A stretch of DNA of 54,534 nt, from contig NW_007360643.1 of NCBI RefSeq assembly GCF_000192795.1, positions 2,869-57,402 of the forward strand. Reading direction: 5' to 3'. A model generated the notes under the pieces. That model saw only the letters and a program-made list of their open reading frames with translations. It was not told where the DNA came from and did no database searches. A program made the translations under genes and the position numbers. This document shows positions 29,901-37,469 of this stretch, piece after piece (the first letter of the stretch is position 1; each line of letters opens with the position of its first letter). The DNA comes from Vavraia culicis subsp. floridensis. Its lineage: Eukaryota > Microsporidia > Pleistophoridae.

Positions 29901-30398
29901 GACATATTCTCTCTGTCCATCATTCAAGCCGCCAAGCTCGGTACACCACCGCGTGCACACCACATCACCATATCGCATCCTATCAAACACTCTCATAAAG
30001 GTGTATTCTTTGATGCTACTCATCATATTAACATCGCTAGGATTACCCACAACCTCTGATTCGTTCCCCTCGTACTCAAAAAGATCCACCCTCATTATAA
30101 ACTTTTTCCGGCTGGTGCAGAACAAAAAGGCGTACCTCCTGATCTGCACAAAACATCCTTTTATATCGGCAAAGGCGTGATCAAATGACTGGTGATACGC
30201 ATCCACAGCATTCTGTGTCAGCACAGCGATCACGGTGTTATGCTTATCGCTCAGGACCACTTCTATGTCTTTGTATGGCTTTTCGTACAGTACTACGAGC
30301 AGCTGAGCATGGTTGTAGGCGGTGCTCCTTTTCTCGCCTGTTGCGAGCTGCGTGAACAGCGAATTGAATATCCAATTCTCCTTTAGAACGGATGACAT
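26967..30398 (-). CDS. Large acidic protein with N-terminal TPP1/Est3-like OB fold (putative telomere protein)
   Basis: 1143 residues from the ATG at 30398, preceded by a CCCCCC run. Residues about 8-112 resemble the OB fold of TPP1/ACD (shelterin) and Est3: N-W-I-F-N-S-L near the start, A-Q-L-L-V-V-L, V-V-L-S-D-K-H-N-T-V-I-A-V-L-T, F-A-D-I-K-G-C-F-V-Q-I-R-R-Y, then F-I-M-R-V-D-L-F-E-Y-E-G. In TPP1 this domain recruits telomerase. The middle 850 residues are acidic, Asn/Glu-rich and disordered-looking, with a 22-residue direct repeat (R-S-N-E-L-F-V-M-G-K-D-E-D) and a triplicated E-L-R-D-D-E. The last 90 residues look folded (R-V-D-F-I-N-T-I-L ... F-T-I-K-D-Y-K-L-D-E-W). The telomere role is inference from a pattern; the gene itself is solid. 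Confidence 0.8.
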   Translation of the reverse strand: MSSVLKENWIFNSLFTQLATGEKRSTAYNHAQLLVVLYEKPYKDIEVVLSDKHNTVIAVLTQNAVDAYHQSFDHAFADIKGCFVQIRRYAFLFCTSRKKFIMRVDLFEYEGNESEVVGNPSDVNMMSSIKEYTFMRVFDRMRYGDVVCTRWCTELGGLNDGQREYVEQLMRSNELFVMGKDEDAKKLGGERRRSNELFVMGKDEDGAHDLMGIMHVTSSVTNDDIRAVDLIDEALGGNAIKGSGVESTGTMINCSELRVAIEGDGAGQNTRLYNQKKDSFHGSKVKTGSLEEVVLPEGRDTEEIEKGTDETIIDSLVPATIPNMANKENKENVPGTTAEDDEKNTVIDQSYNATVALAEEKNTERPECVGFSLQGNTTDKTNFDGSFCRIETDNVACLDGFTDRAGFIDLANFTDPTIFTAATSPADQSGGNVSTAKNEENTAVEEPKCANDLEHFDCLRLRSIHSPNFADSSFTFVGEEPCAGIKRFMADVAVVKWEDGASAKYENIMSEQRGVHVNKGGLDVPAHRAVHTTDALVTENGCNGSSLRSSGHILSQLDLNLSMNAKNIFTFECDADEQQKRAEDVKDENCQKMYEQMHYIGESVQSAADNASYKQINDVDGVNKEAVGGECAVYNVGNALLVQKCGVSVNEHAQVEVPLKITKHPRNFSVNVSNITKTSELIGTNYSDLNKVNDCALMVNKGRNGMKGGDQTKRMGDEVGESMGDECWERVHVNMCEGKVAQRDSNGRVEADRGDRVNEKDCKWRIAKASCEEELRDDEELRDDEELRDEEEACKMREYEMEWRMDEMLSNYYNEDERKKVEEKSVRQEERKHKILIGDNLFYLVDALPEKMYEKGAEVERSRTSTGNGEENTERCDEDKMLVEGVGNELEKEVTGKTGGSFCDAGKFGASCAGTDGVGSKLGGVCQSVGKMTEALSTAEKKSESKQTNDTVCGNLREEIGKNAQEEQTSRNMRQYERKTQLRNESDELIKNDQVGKNWVKGLIEVTKCAQADSLLIHKTASKPLTNQKAREYAPKRKNMKCIRLLKRHRSALSTSYTLFTTENTENGEEETVRVDFINTILTNEIGQRGKKMLYKKIRIGENDMRMDEQPYSIVRIDSLVKTEDGREDQVIFTIKDYKLDEW
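28021..28085. repeat. 18-bp coding repeat (E-L-R-D-D-E)
   Basis: About three and a half copies of TTCATCATCCCTTAACTC-like units within the large acidic gene, coding a short acidic repeat on the minus strand. Confidence 0.85.
29783..29890. repeat. 66-bp direct repeat inside the acidic gene
   Basis: CATCTTCGTCCTTTCCCATC recurs at 29783 and 29849 with the following 20-odd bases conserved, giving a near-exact 66-bp tandem duplication. It codes R-S-N-E-L-F-V-M-G-K-D-E-D twice in frame. Confidence 0.85.
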
Positions 30399-31357
30399 TG
30401 GGGGGAACAAAAGAATATTTGGTAATAATGGTGGAGAGGTGTGGCAGGGTGAGAACGTAAATTGGTTATGGTAGAGAATAATGAACCGTAGTGGATGAGA
30501 ATGCAAGCAAATATTGGTACGGTGTGGTGGGCCGTACCGTGTGTAAAAATAAATGGCGATATTGCAGGCGAAACATGTTGTGTGTATTTAACGATGAGTT
30601 GAACGTGATTTCCCAGCATATTGAATTAATTGTAGGTGTAATTTGATTGGCAGGGTACTTTGAGGTATTAACACCTTCTTATTGCAATTGCTAATTATCT
30701 GCCCTTCCTTGTCAGCATCAAATAAAGTGCCCGCCTGAGCAACGGCAATACGTAAATGAGCAACAAATTGCGGTATTGATTTCGTTACTTGTCGAATGAA
30801 TACCATATGCGAGCTTAACAAGAATTATTCCAACAAACTACGTGTAACCTGACCGTTCAGGTATTATGACCAAATTGCAGTAAATTAGCCTAATTGGGAT
30901 GAACGAGCGTATTTTTGTTGAAATTTGGTCAGATTGAACAATTCATCTTGAACAGTGCAATCGTTTGGATGCTGCCGATGCGTGATGTAAATAAACTACC
31001 ATAGAAAGAACCGAGCAATTTACATTTATTCACCGTATTTTATACGATTCAAGCTCAGTCTGTATGGTAACAGCTATACATTGGATCGTGAATTAAAGCA
31101 TTCGTGTTGAAAGTGCTCGTATCGTTGCAAACACCGTTTTACCGGTGATGCCGTTCACTTGCCTGACTTATCAGAGTCACTCCACCAGACAAAAACCGCT
31201 CCTCATGTGCAATCTCATTGCTACTGTGGAAAGATGATTTATTTAATGTTGACACGGGAGCGCTACCTAATGATAACAATGTGATTTAAAATCAGAATCG
31301 TACCAAATATCTCGTATATTCATACTCACTCCACCTATTACTCTCCATACCTCTTCC
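30399..31357. other. Spacer, no supported gene
   Basis: CCCCCC (minus strand) lies at 30400-30405 for the preceding gene. A minus-strand frame from an ATG at 30806 to 30588 (72 codons) reads like protein but has no C-run and no recognised family. Confidence 0.45.
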
Positions 31358-32155
31358 TCACAAGTCATCCAAAGTTAACTTCTTTTCATTCTCTCGCTTA
31401 TTAAATGACTTAAACATGCTCATCTTCGTGGCTGTCTCTTCATTACTGTCCGTTGCTTGCTCCTTTTTCCTGTTTGCTTCCCTTTCCCTGGTCCTTTTTG
31501 GCTGTTTGATGCTGCTACTCTCGCAAACACCGTGCTCCGTTGCATCAACCGTGTTACTCGTAGGGTCCAAGGAGTTGTTCTGGGAAGTTTTTGCAATACC
31601 ATCGGATATTGTCGTACTTTTGACCGTGTTCTTGGCCGGTGAGGCTATCGTATGATCAGCATTCTTCTTTTCGCTTTTGGTTGGAGGCGGAACGTTGTTC
31701 CTAGCCCTCCCTCGTATGAGTTCATTGGATCGATTCTGAACGTTTTCTTTACGTTCGCTCACATGTTCATCGCGAACCTTTGCTGATACAGCAGCAGTAC
31801 TACCAGCTGATGTAAATTTTGCTGCTATGCTCTTACTTTTCGTATTCTTCTTCTTAGTTCTCTCCTGTTCCTCAATCTTAATCTCTGAAAGGCTTTTAAC
31901 CGGCCTTTCTTCTGATTTATTCTTACTGCCCTCCTTGCTATTTTCGCCATCTGTGCAGCTATAGCACACAATTATCTCGTTGTCATCAAGAATGTTGCCC
32001 AATTTATCATTGTCAAGCAGTTCAAAGTCATCCTGATCAGTAATGCGTGCTATGTTATTTCTTTTCTTAAGCATTTGAATCGTTGTCTCTGGCTCAACGT
32101 GTATTTTTATCCTTTTCGTATTTTCTTGCGTTTTGTAAATCAGCCGTAACTTCAT
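31358..32155 (-). CDS. Charged protein with coilin-like/ubiquitin-like N-terminus
   Basis: 265 residues from the ATG at 32155, which touches CCCCC (32156-32160). Residues 1-70 look like a ubiquitin-type fold: M-K-L-R-L-I-Y strand, a turn, I-K-I-H-V-E strand, T-T-I-Q-M-L-K-K-R helix, D-F-E-L-L-D-N-D-K-L and I-L-D-D-N-E-I-I-V-C-Y-S. This order and the L-x-D-N-D/E-x-I-x-V ending recall the N-terminal self-association domain of coilin, a nuclear body protein, but the likeness is weak. The remainder is Lys/Ser/Thr/Glu-rich and disordered-looking. It lies head-to-tail with FIP1, both on the minus strand, 155 bp apart. Confidence 0.8.
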   Translation of the reverse strand: MKLRLIYKTQENTKRIKIHVEPETTIQMLKKRNNIARITDQDDFELLDNDKLGNILDDNEIIVCYSCTDGENSKEGSKNKSEERPVKSLSEIKIEEQERTKKKNTKSKSIAAKFTSAGSTAAVSAKVRDEHVSERKENVQNRSNELIRGRARNNVPPPTKSEKKNADHTIASPAKNTVKSTTISDGIAKTSQNNSLDPTSNTVDATEHGVCESSSIKQPKRTREREANRKKEQATDSNEETATKMSMFKSFNKRENEKKLTLDDL

Positions 32156-32310
32156 GGGGGTACAAATCAAGCGAAAAAAATAACACGGGAACTGCCACAG
32201 CACAGCTCCATAAAATGTACTAATAAGGGCTAAAATCATCGACCCATAGCATCGGATAATATTCCTGCCAACTCACCACCCAATAATTTTACTCAACACA
32301 AAATTTACGG

Positions 32311-32712
32311 TCAATTATAGCCATGTCTTCTCTTGTATTCATCTCGTCCCCTGTAATCATCTCTGCCCTTTACCACTCGTCTTCTTTCTGTGCTCGGACT
32401 GATCTCACCCGCCTCTTTGCAGTCATCCTTGTACTCTTCCTTCAGACTCCTCTGCTTTGCGCAGTACAGCTTCCATGTGTGCTCATCAAAGCCGTAATTA
32501 AAATAGTCCGTTATATCGGCACCGGGCCTTCTCCATGGCTTGTCCTCTATTGTGTCGATCTCGAATTCGAATAGATTTTTGCCCGCTATGGTTGGCATTT
32601 CTGGAATTGCAGACACTTCTTTCTTGGATTGCTCGGCTATCACTTCCAACTGGGTAGAGCTCTCACTTGACTGGTCATCTAGGTTTACGTCGTACAAAAC
32701 ATCATCATTCAT
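32311..32712 (-). CDS. FIP1: Pre-mRNA polyadenylation factor FIP1
   Basis: Subunit of the cleavage and polyadenylation factor that tethers poly(A) polymerase to the 3'-end machinery in the nucleus. The FIP1 motif is nearly complete at residues about 52-88: I-D-T-I-E-D-K-P-W-R-R-P-G-A-D-I-T-D-Y-F followed by N-Y-G-F-D-E-H-T-W-K-L-Y-C-A-K-Q. The N-terminus is acidic, as in the yeast protein where it binds poly(A) polymerase; the C-terminus is a short Arg/Asp-rich tail. At 133 residues it is far shorter than yeast Fip1 (about 327), a typical microsporidian reduction. CCCCC lies 8 bases upstream of the ATG (32721-32725). Confidence 0.95.
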   Translation of the reverse strand: MNDDVLYDVNLDDQSSESSTQLEVIAEQSKKEVSAIPEMPTIAGKNLFEFEIDTIEDKPWRRPGADITDYFNYGFDEHTWKLYCAKQRSLKEEYKDDCKEAGEISPSTERRRVVKGRDDYRGRDEYKRRHGYN

Positions 32713-33280
32713 AATTTACAGGGGGTGAATGAATGAGAAGAACAAAATGCTCAAGAATTGAACGAATGTAAGCACAAGAGCATGTTTAAACCATACTAAC
32801 CAATTAAACTATCTCAAAAATATTAATGGCACTACTTCAAGCATATTTTACTATCAATACATACTTACAAATCAACCATATATTTAATAAGGTAGCTCCA
32901 CTAACGTATTGCCTGGTTCTATTGAAGTCGTGAACGTGTTTGCTAAACCATAATTTGCAGTCATCTGTTAGTAATACGAATACCATTGCTGTTGTACATC
33001 GTTTGCAATCTTTTTTTGTTAAAAGCATGTTTAGTTGCTCCAACACCACCTTCACACCCCACATCGTTGGTGGCAGCTTCCTCGGCTAGAAAGAAAAATC
33101 CATACACCTGCTGCCACATCTGTTTTGACTGCAAGGCCCTTTCTTTTGTGGTGCGATGCCTGATATTGCAATACGTGACCGATATTGCCAAGCTCTTATG
33201 TTAAAATGAATGATTGATCTGCGTAGCGAACCGTTTTTTCTGTGCACTTCGCCGTGATATTTTTTGTAATTCCTCTCACG

Positions 33281-33380
33281 TGTAAAATTTATCTGTCGGA
33301 TCGAAAATTTATCTATTGGATCGAAAATTAATCTGTTGGATCGAAAATTTATCTCTTGGATCGAAAATCTCGCTGTATGA
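33281..33380. repeat. 20-bp tandem repeat upstream of RPB9
   Basis: Four to five copies of TCGAAAATTTATCTATTGGA, exactly 20 bp apart, with a degenerate first and last copy. It ends 64 bp before the RPB9 ATG. Confidence 0.95.
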
Positions 33381-33439
33381 ACCCCTCAAACGATTTTGCA
33401 CCTCTTCCAACACGCCGTTTTTATCGGTGTTCGGCTTTA

Positions 33440-33444
33440 CCCCC
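33440..33444 (+). promoter_or_regulatory. C-run initiator motif of RPB9
   Basis: CCCCC touching the ATG at 33445. It places the start 43 codons inside the longest open frame, agreeing with the family N-terminus. Confidence 0.65.
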
Positions 33445-33783
33445 ATGAACAAGGAGTTCTGTCCGGAGTGCAACAATATGCTCTATCCGAAAGAAGACAA
33501 GACAGAGAAGCAGTTGTACATGGCATGCCGTAACTGTGAGCATGTGGAGGAGGCGATGAGCAACAAAGTGGTGGAGAATGTTTTTCATCGCGAATTCACC
33601 GAAGAGATTGACCAGGAAACGGCGAAGGACATGACGATGGATCCAACGTTGTTTATTGCTAGCGTAAAGTGTGACAGGTGTGGATACGGATATGCGGTGT
33701 ATTTCGAGCCTAAGGGAAATAACCCTGACTTAGAGCTGAAAATATGCTACATTTGTAAGAAATGTTATAATATTTGGATGTAG
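33445..33783 (+). CDS. RPB9: RNA polymerase II subunit RPB9
   Basis: Small zinc-ribbon subunit affecting start-site choice and proofreading by Pol II. 112 residues, the usual length. The N-terminal Zn ribbon has C6-P-E-C9 with N-N-M-L-Y-P immediately after (family hallmark) and C28-x2-C31. The C-terminal TFIIS-like ribbon has C76-D-R-C79 and C101-x2-C104 in the order expected, with D-P-T-L (66-69) between them. The frame is open for 43 codons upstream, but that stretch is the 20-bp repeat; the ATG beside CCCCC matches homologues. It is divergent from FIP1. Confidence 0.96.
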   Translation: MNKEFCPECNNMLYPKEDKTEKQLYMACRNCEHVEEAMSNKVVENVFHREFTEEIDQETAKDMTMDPTLFIASVKCDRCGYGYAVYFEPKGNNPDLELKICYICKKCYNIWM

Positions 33784-34690
33784 ACCGGAATAACTACTTT
33801 GTTAATTTTTTGGGAGTTTGGAATATTACCGCATGTATTTGCGCTATTCCAGGCCTTTTATCTCGCAGAATAATCGGTGATTGATACAAATAAAACATTT
33901 AATACGCAATTACCGTACAATAATTGATCGCAATTTGATGTTGGCACGGAGTGGTGATAGTTATTTGAACTATTGCCACTTTGCAAAAAACATATTTAAA
34001 CTAAAAGAGCAGCTGTAATGCTAGCAATATTTGATTTTCTTGAAAAGTTTTATCGGTTCTTTGTTACTGCCACTACCAAGGTGTTCTCTCTAGGCAGCAA
34101 CAACGTTTCGTACGCTGTGTTCAGTACAGTTTATTCGTGTGCACTTATCATCGGATCTATGCTTTAACCGGTAAACAAAGGAGAAATATGCCTTTTTGTA
34201 AAGGATGCGTATCTCTTTGACATCCGCCTTAGATATCGTACGTTGGTAGCGTTTTGAATTTAATTACCGGATAATGTAGGTGTTATACCCGTTAGATCTC
34301 TCTGCAGATGCTCAATTGTTTAAAGCAATCATATCTAATTAGCTTCGATTCCCGAACATATACAATTTGTCTTTACATTCTGCCAGGTTCTGCAAGAGAA
34401 TTGCCAATTTATCATCTCTACCATGTCAAATAACGGAATTTAATAATACAGCTGATAGGAGGACTGCAATACATTGCGATGGCGATTTATATTACAGGTT
34501 CTCCTTTGATCGTTATACCTGTCAAGAATCAAACATGTCTATTTGAATGCATTCTCTGCAACTCTTTCTTCAGAAAACGAGAAATAGTGCTTTTTTAACA
34601 GAAATGATGAAATTTCTGTGGTAAAATATGACATTTTGCTATCAAATGATAAGTTTTAAAAATATAAATAGGGAATGGAAAAGCAATCGT
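33784..34690. other. Spacer with a relic-like small ORF
   Basis: AT-rich. It holds the small frame at 34018 (separate entry). Nothing else recognised. Confidence 0.5.
34018..34254 (+). pseudogene. Small membrane ORF with an internal stop, doubtful
   Basis: The ATG at 34018 opens 49 codons with an amphipathic start (M-L-A-I-F-D-F-L-E-K-F-Y) and a hydrophobic end (A-V-F-S-T-V-Y-S-C-A-L-I-I-G), then TAA at 34165-34167. The same frame stays open for a further 28 codons (P-V-N-K-G-E-I-C-L-F-V-K-D-A-Y-L-F-D) to a TGA at 34252-34254. The layout (one TM then a soluble part) recalls single-pass ER proteins, but no family can be claimed. It may be a 49-residue gene, a pseudogene with one nonsense codon, or chance. 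Confidence 0.2.
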
Positions 34691-35743
34691 ATGGGTATTT
34701 ACCATTTATTTTTGGCTTGTGCTTTTTTATTGGGCATAGATCAAATTAGCGCTTATAATCCAGAATCTACCTCAACTAGCATTTTGTTCAGCGGAAAAAT
34801 ATATGAAATGGCGGATTGTGATAATAGATACGCATTTTTTACTGCTTTTATTTTTCGTATTAATGAAATATCGATTTTATATAATCAACTTGAAAAAATA
34901 TTGAGAACGGACAAAAAACGTACCAGCAAACTATCTGCAGTGTTTTCAATTGATCAGCTAGAAGCAATTGCAAATGGTAAGAATGTGCTTAAGATGCCAA
35001 ACTATGAACGAATACTATTATACCACGATTCATTCTTAGACGTAGCGTCTGACATAAGGAAACATTCCGGAAGAATCTCGACGTTTGATACAGAAGACAT
35101 ACAATACTGGGAAGCATATGTTCAAGTGCTTGACATTGTTGTAGATTATTTTGGATTGCTCTGTTTGTTTCTCGTACCAGATCGAAATACAATCGAAGTG
35201 ACAATAAATAAAAAATTATCAAACGAGTTGAAGAGAAGAGCGTATGTGTTAGGTTTCAGTGCTGAAGAAGGCAAATTATCATTTTTTGGTATTGAAGACA
35301 TGGCAAAAAAAGACTGGCGGTGTGATGAAATAGTAAAAATGATTTTGAAGGTTAGTCAATGGATCGAACCAGCAAAAAATATATTATCGAATAATTTGAA
35401 GAGAATGCGTACAGAAACAGAAAAGTATGCTCGATTAAATCTTCAGGTACCGCCAACATCCTTCAAACAGCTGTTTGCGTATCAGAAGCAGTTGTTAAGC
35501 AGTAAATCCGTCGGTAGTATGGGAATCATAACCATAATAATGTACGACTTCGATCTTCATATGAGTGTTACAGAACATTTCAGTCTACTAAACGTTCCAT
35601 TGAAAGCTGAATCAGCGGCCAGTGTTGCAGAATTTTTGCTTTCGCTAAGGAATCAGCATCTGAAGACGAAAAAAAAACAAGTGAGCCAAACCAACGAAAA
35701 AGCGATTGCTAATCCGGTAAATAGGAATCTGCAAAGCGAATAA
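34691..35743 (+). CDS. Secreted protein of unknown function, AT-rich
   Basis: 350 residues from the ATG at 34691, which gives a clean signal peptide (M-G-I-Y-H-L-F-L-A-C-A-F-L-L-G-I) with likely cleavage after I-S-A near residue 21. An upstream ATG at 34628 is in frame but would bury it. The mature part has no other TM and looks largely helical, with many Lys/Glu/Asn and two Cys pairs at most. Codon use is far more AT-rich than in neighbours (third positions mostly A/T) and no C-run precedes the start. In microsporidia such genes are often fast-evolving, lineage-specific and host-exposed; that is inference. No family recognised. Confidence 0.75.
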   Translation: MGIYHLFLACAFLLGIDQISAYNPESTSTSILFSGKIYEMADCDNRYAFFTAFIFRINEISILYNQLEKILRTDKKRTSKLSAVFSIDQLEAIANGKNVLKMPNYERILLYHDSFLDVASDIRKHSGRISTFDTEDIQYWEAYVQVLDIVVDYFGLLCLFLVPDRNTIEVTINKKLSNELKRRAYVLGFSAEEGKLSFFGIEDMAKKDWRCDEIVKMILKVSQWIEPAKNILSNNLKRMRTETEKYARLNLQVPPTSFKQLFAYQKQLLSSKSVGSMGIITIIMYDFDLHMSVTEHFSLLNVPLKAESAASVAEFLLSLRNQHLKTKKKQVSQTNEKAIANPVNRNLQSE

Positions 35744-36153
35744 TGAGCAAGTATGCAAACTAATATTGAATAAAGCTGGAAATTTGATAATTAACAGAAT
35801 ACATGACATCTTTGAGGTATCCGATAAATCGTTTCAAAAATTTTAGTTTGTTTTCAGAAGAGCGGCAAATGTTTTAATTTCCATTAAATTGGGTAAACGT
35901 GACTCACAAAAACTTCTACTCACAGAGGAGGATAATCTCCAAGGTCATGTACCAAATTCACACTACGATGTAAAGCACACATTGGTGCATGAGTATTTCA
36001 ATTTATGTTGTTAAATGGATTGTATGATCGTGTAGTATGGCTCGACTAGTTGAGATAAAGCGGAGTACGAAGCTCATTTTATGACGGAATGACCCGTTTT
36101 CGTGTGAATACAAATTATTTAAACATGATTGTAGTTTAAACCTTCATTTCTCT

Positions 36154-36361
36154 TCAACTGCAGCTATTCGTTGAAAATATCTTCCATTCAATCATTCTTT
36201 TTCTTCTCACCATTCCAAGGCTGCTATCTTCATCGTTAACAATTCTCAAATCACCAAGCTCTCTGTATTCCACTATACCGCTCAGGTGCCCGTACGTACT
36301 AACAATCGTATAAAATTTTTGTGCGGTCAAAACTACCAAATACATCAACTAATTTTGCCAT
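36154..36361 (-). pseudogene. Possible small gene broken at an A5 run
   Basis: From an ATG at 36361 one frame reads M-A-K-L-V-D-V-F-G-S-F-D-R-T-K. The adjoining frame continues as F-Y-T-I-V-S-T-Y-G-H-L-S-G-I-V-E-Y and L-G-D-L-R-I-V-N-D-E-D to a TGA at 36154. Losing one A from the run at 36316-36320 (minus strand) would join them into about 68 residues. The second part has strongly coding-like codon use (GAR, AGA, GGN) similar to the other genes. The G-x-x-x-G-I ... L-x-I-V-N-D pattern faintly recalls Sm/LSm folds. Without a shift, the shorter frame starts at an ATG at 36345. No C-run. Confidence 0.3.
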
Positions 36362-36518
36362 ATTTAATTCGTGGTAATGGTTGAGGTGTACAGCGAGAAG
36401 AACGTGCTTACAAACCAGGGATCTTAACCACTTTGCATTTGGAATGTAAAACACTGAGTTAATTGCCCAATGTTTTTACACAAAAGATGTGAGCAAATGG
36501 CCTGCAGCGCTGTGCAAA

Positions 36519-36646
36519 GATCTACAAATTACCAAAACTTTGCAAAGGATGATCTACAAATTACCAAAACTTTGCAAAAGATGATCTACAAATTACCAAA
36601 ACTTTGCGAAGGATGATCTACAAATTATCAAAACTGTGCGAACGCT
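36519..36646. repeat. 32-bp tandem repeat, 4 copies
   Basis: GATCTACAAATTACCAAAAC plus TTTGCAAAGGAT recurs at 36519, 36551, 36583 and 36615, exactly 32 bp apart. It lies 135-260 bp beyond the 3' end of the SOD gene. Confidence 0.97.
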
Positions 36647-36779
36647 ACGCCCCATCATGCTGAGCATCAATTACCTGTCCAGAACAGTAAGCGTACGTGG
36701 TGGTAAAAGCTTCTGTAATTTAAGTGAACCGCATCAAAAAAGCGATAACTCACAATTTTAAGACTAACACGTACTTATT

Positions 36780-37469
36780 TTACTTCTGAGCACTCTCAAA
36801 CAGATTGACCTTTCCATCGTGCATGAAATCAACGATTTTGCCATCAACCACCATGTCATAGAACACAGAAACATTCTCCCAGTTGATTAGTTCGTACCAT
36901 CCATCAAGAAAGTCCTTCTTGTTCGCGTTGAACTTGAGATAATAGGCATGCTCCCACAAATCGCATGCCAAAATGGGAAAGAGATTGTCCTTCATTATCA
37001 GGGGATTGTCCTGCTGGTACGTGGTGTAGAGCACCAATTTCTTGTCGGTGCTATTATAGCACAGCCATTGCCAGCCAATTCCAAGTATACCCATGCACTC
37101 GCCCAAGAACTTCTCCCTAAGCTGGTTCATATCACCAAAGTCCCTTCCTATCTGGTCGTGCAGCGGCCTCATCATTTCCTTGTGTGCCGGTTCGCTTGAC
37201 ATGCAGTGCCAGTACATCGTGTGATTGTAATGACTGCCAGCGTTGAAGTTCAGCACGTTTCTGAGCCTAGTGTCAAGATCGGAAGTCTTCTTAATCAGGT
37301 TGAGAAGAAGACCTACGGTGGTCTCTGGATATTTGGTGCTCTTCAATGCGTTGTTCAGGTTGTCAATGTACTTTTGGTGGTGCTTGGTGTGGTGTATTCT
37401 CATCGTGTTCTCGTCAATTTGTGGCTCAAGCGCATCGTACTTGTAGGGCAGTGTCGGCAGTTGGTACAT
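36780..37469 (-). CDS. SOD2: Superoxide dismutase, Mn/Fe type
   Basis: Converts superoxide to peroxide and oxygen. 229 residues. The four metal ligands are visible: His26 (I-H-H-T-K-H-H), His83 (N-H-T-M-Y-W), Asp170 and His174 (D-L-W-E-H-A-Y-Y-L). The active-site G-S-G-W of most family members reads G-I-G-W (130-133), followed by Q-W-L. No targeting extension precedes the conserved L-P-x-L-P-Y start, so the enzyme is probably cytosolic, which suits an organism with mitosomes and no respiration. Mn versus Fe use cannot be read safely. The ATG at 37469 has CCCC one base upstream (37471-37474 on the plus strand as GGGG). Confidence 0.95.
   Translation of the reverse strand: MYQLPTLPYKYDALEPQIDENTMRIHHTKHHQKYIDNLNNALKSTKYPETTVGLLLNLIKKTSDLDTRLRNVLNFNAGSHYNHTMYWHCMSSEPAHKEMMRPLHDQIGRDFGDMNQLREKFLGECMGILGIGWQWLCYNSTDKKLVLYTTYQQDNPLIMKDNLFPILACDLWEHAYYLKFNANKKDFLDGWYELINWENVSVFYDMVVDGKIVDFMHDGKVNLFESAQK

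Larger units (their letters stand above)
32713..33444. other. Divergent FIP1/RPB9 promoter region
   Basis: Short overlapping frames on both strands (32837-33204) have no family likeness. A 20-bp tandem repeat occupies 33281-33380. Confidence 0.5.
35744..36779. other. Spacer with a possible small frameshifted gene and a 32-bp repeat
   Basis: Contains 36154-36361 (minus strand) and the repeat 36519-36646, both listed separately. Otherwise nothing seen. Confidence 0.5.

Noticed and set aside
33281..33380. CRISPR array among the tandem repeats
   Set aside because: Units are directly adjacent without unique spacers, and the genome is eukaryotic.
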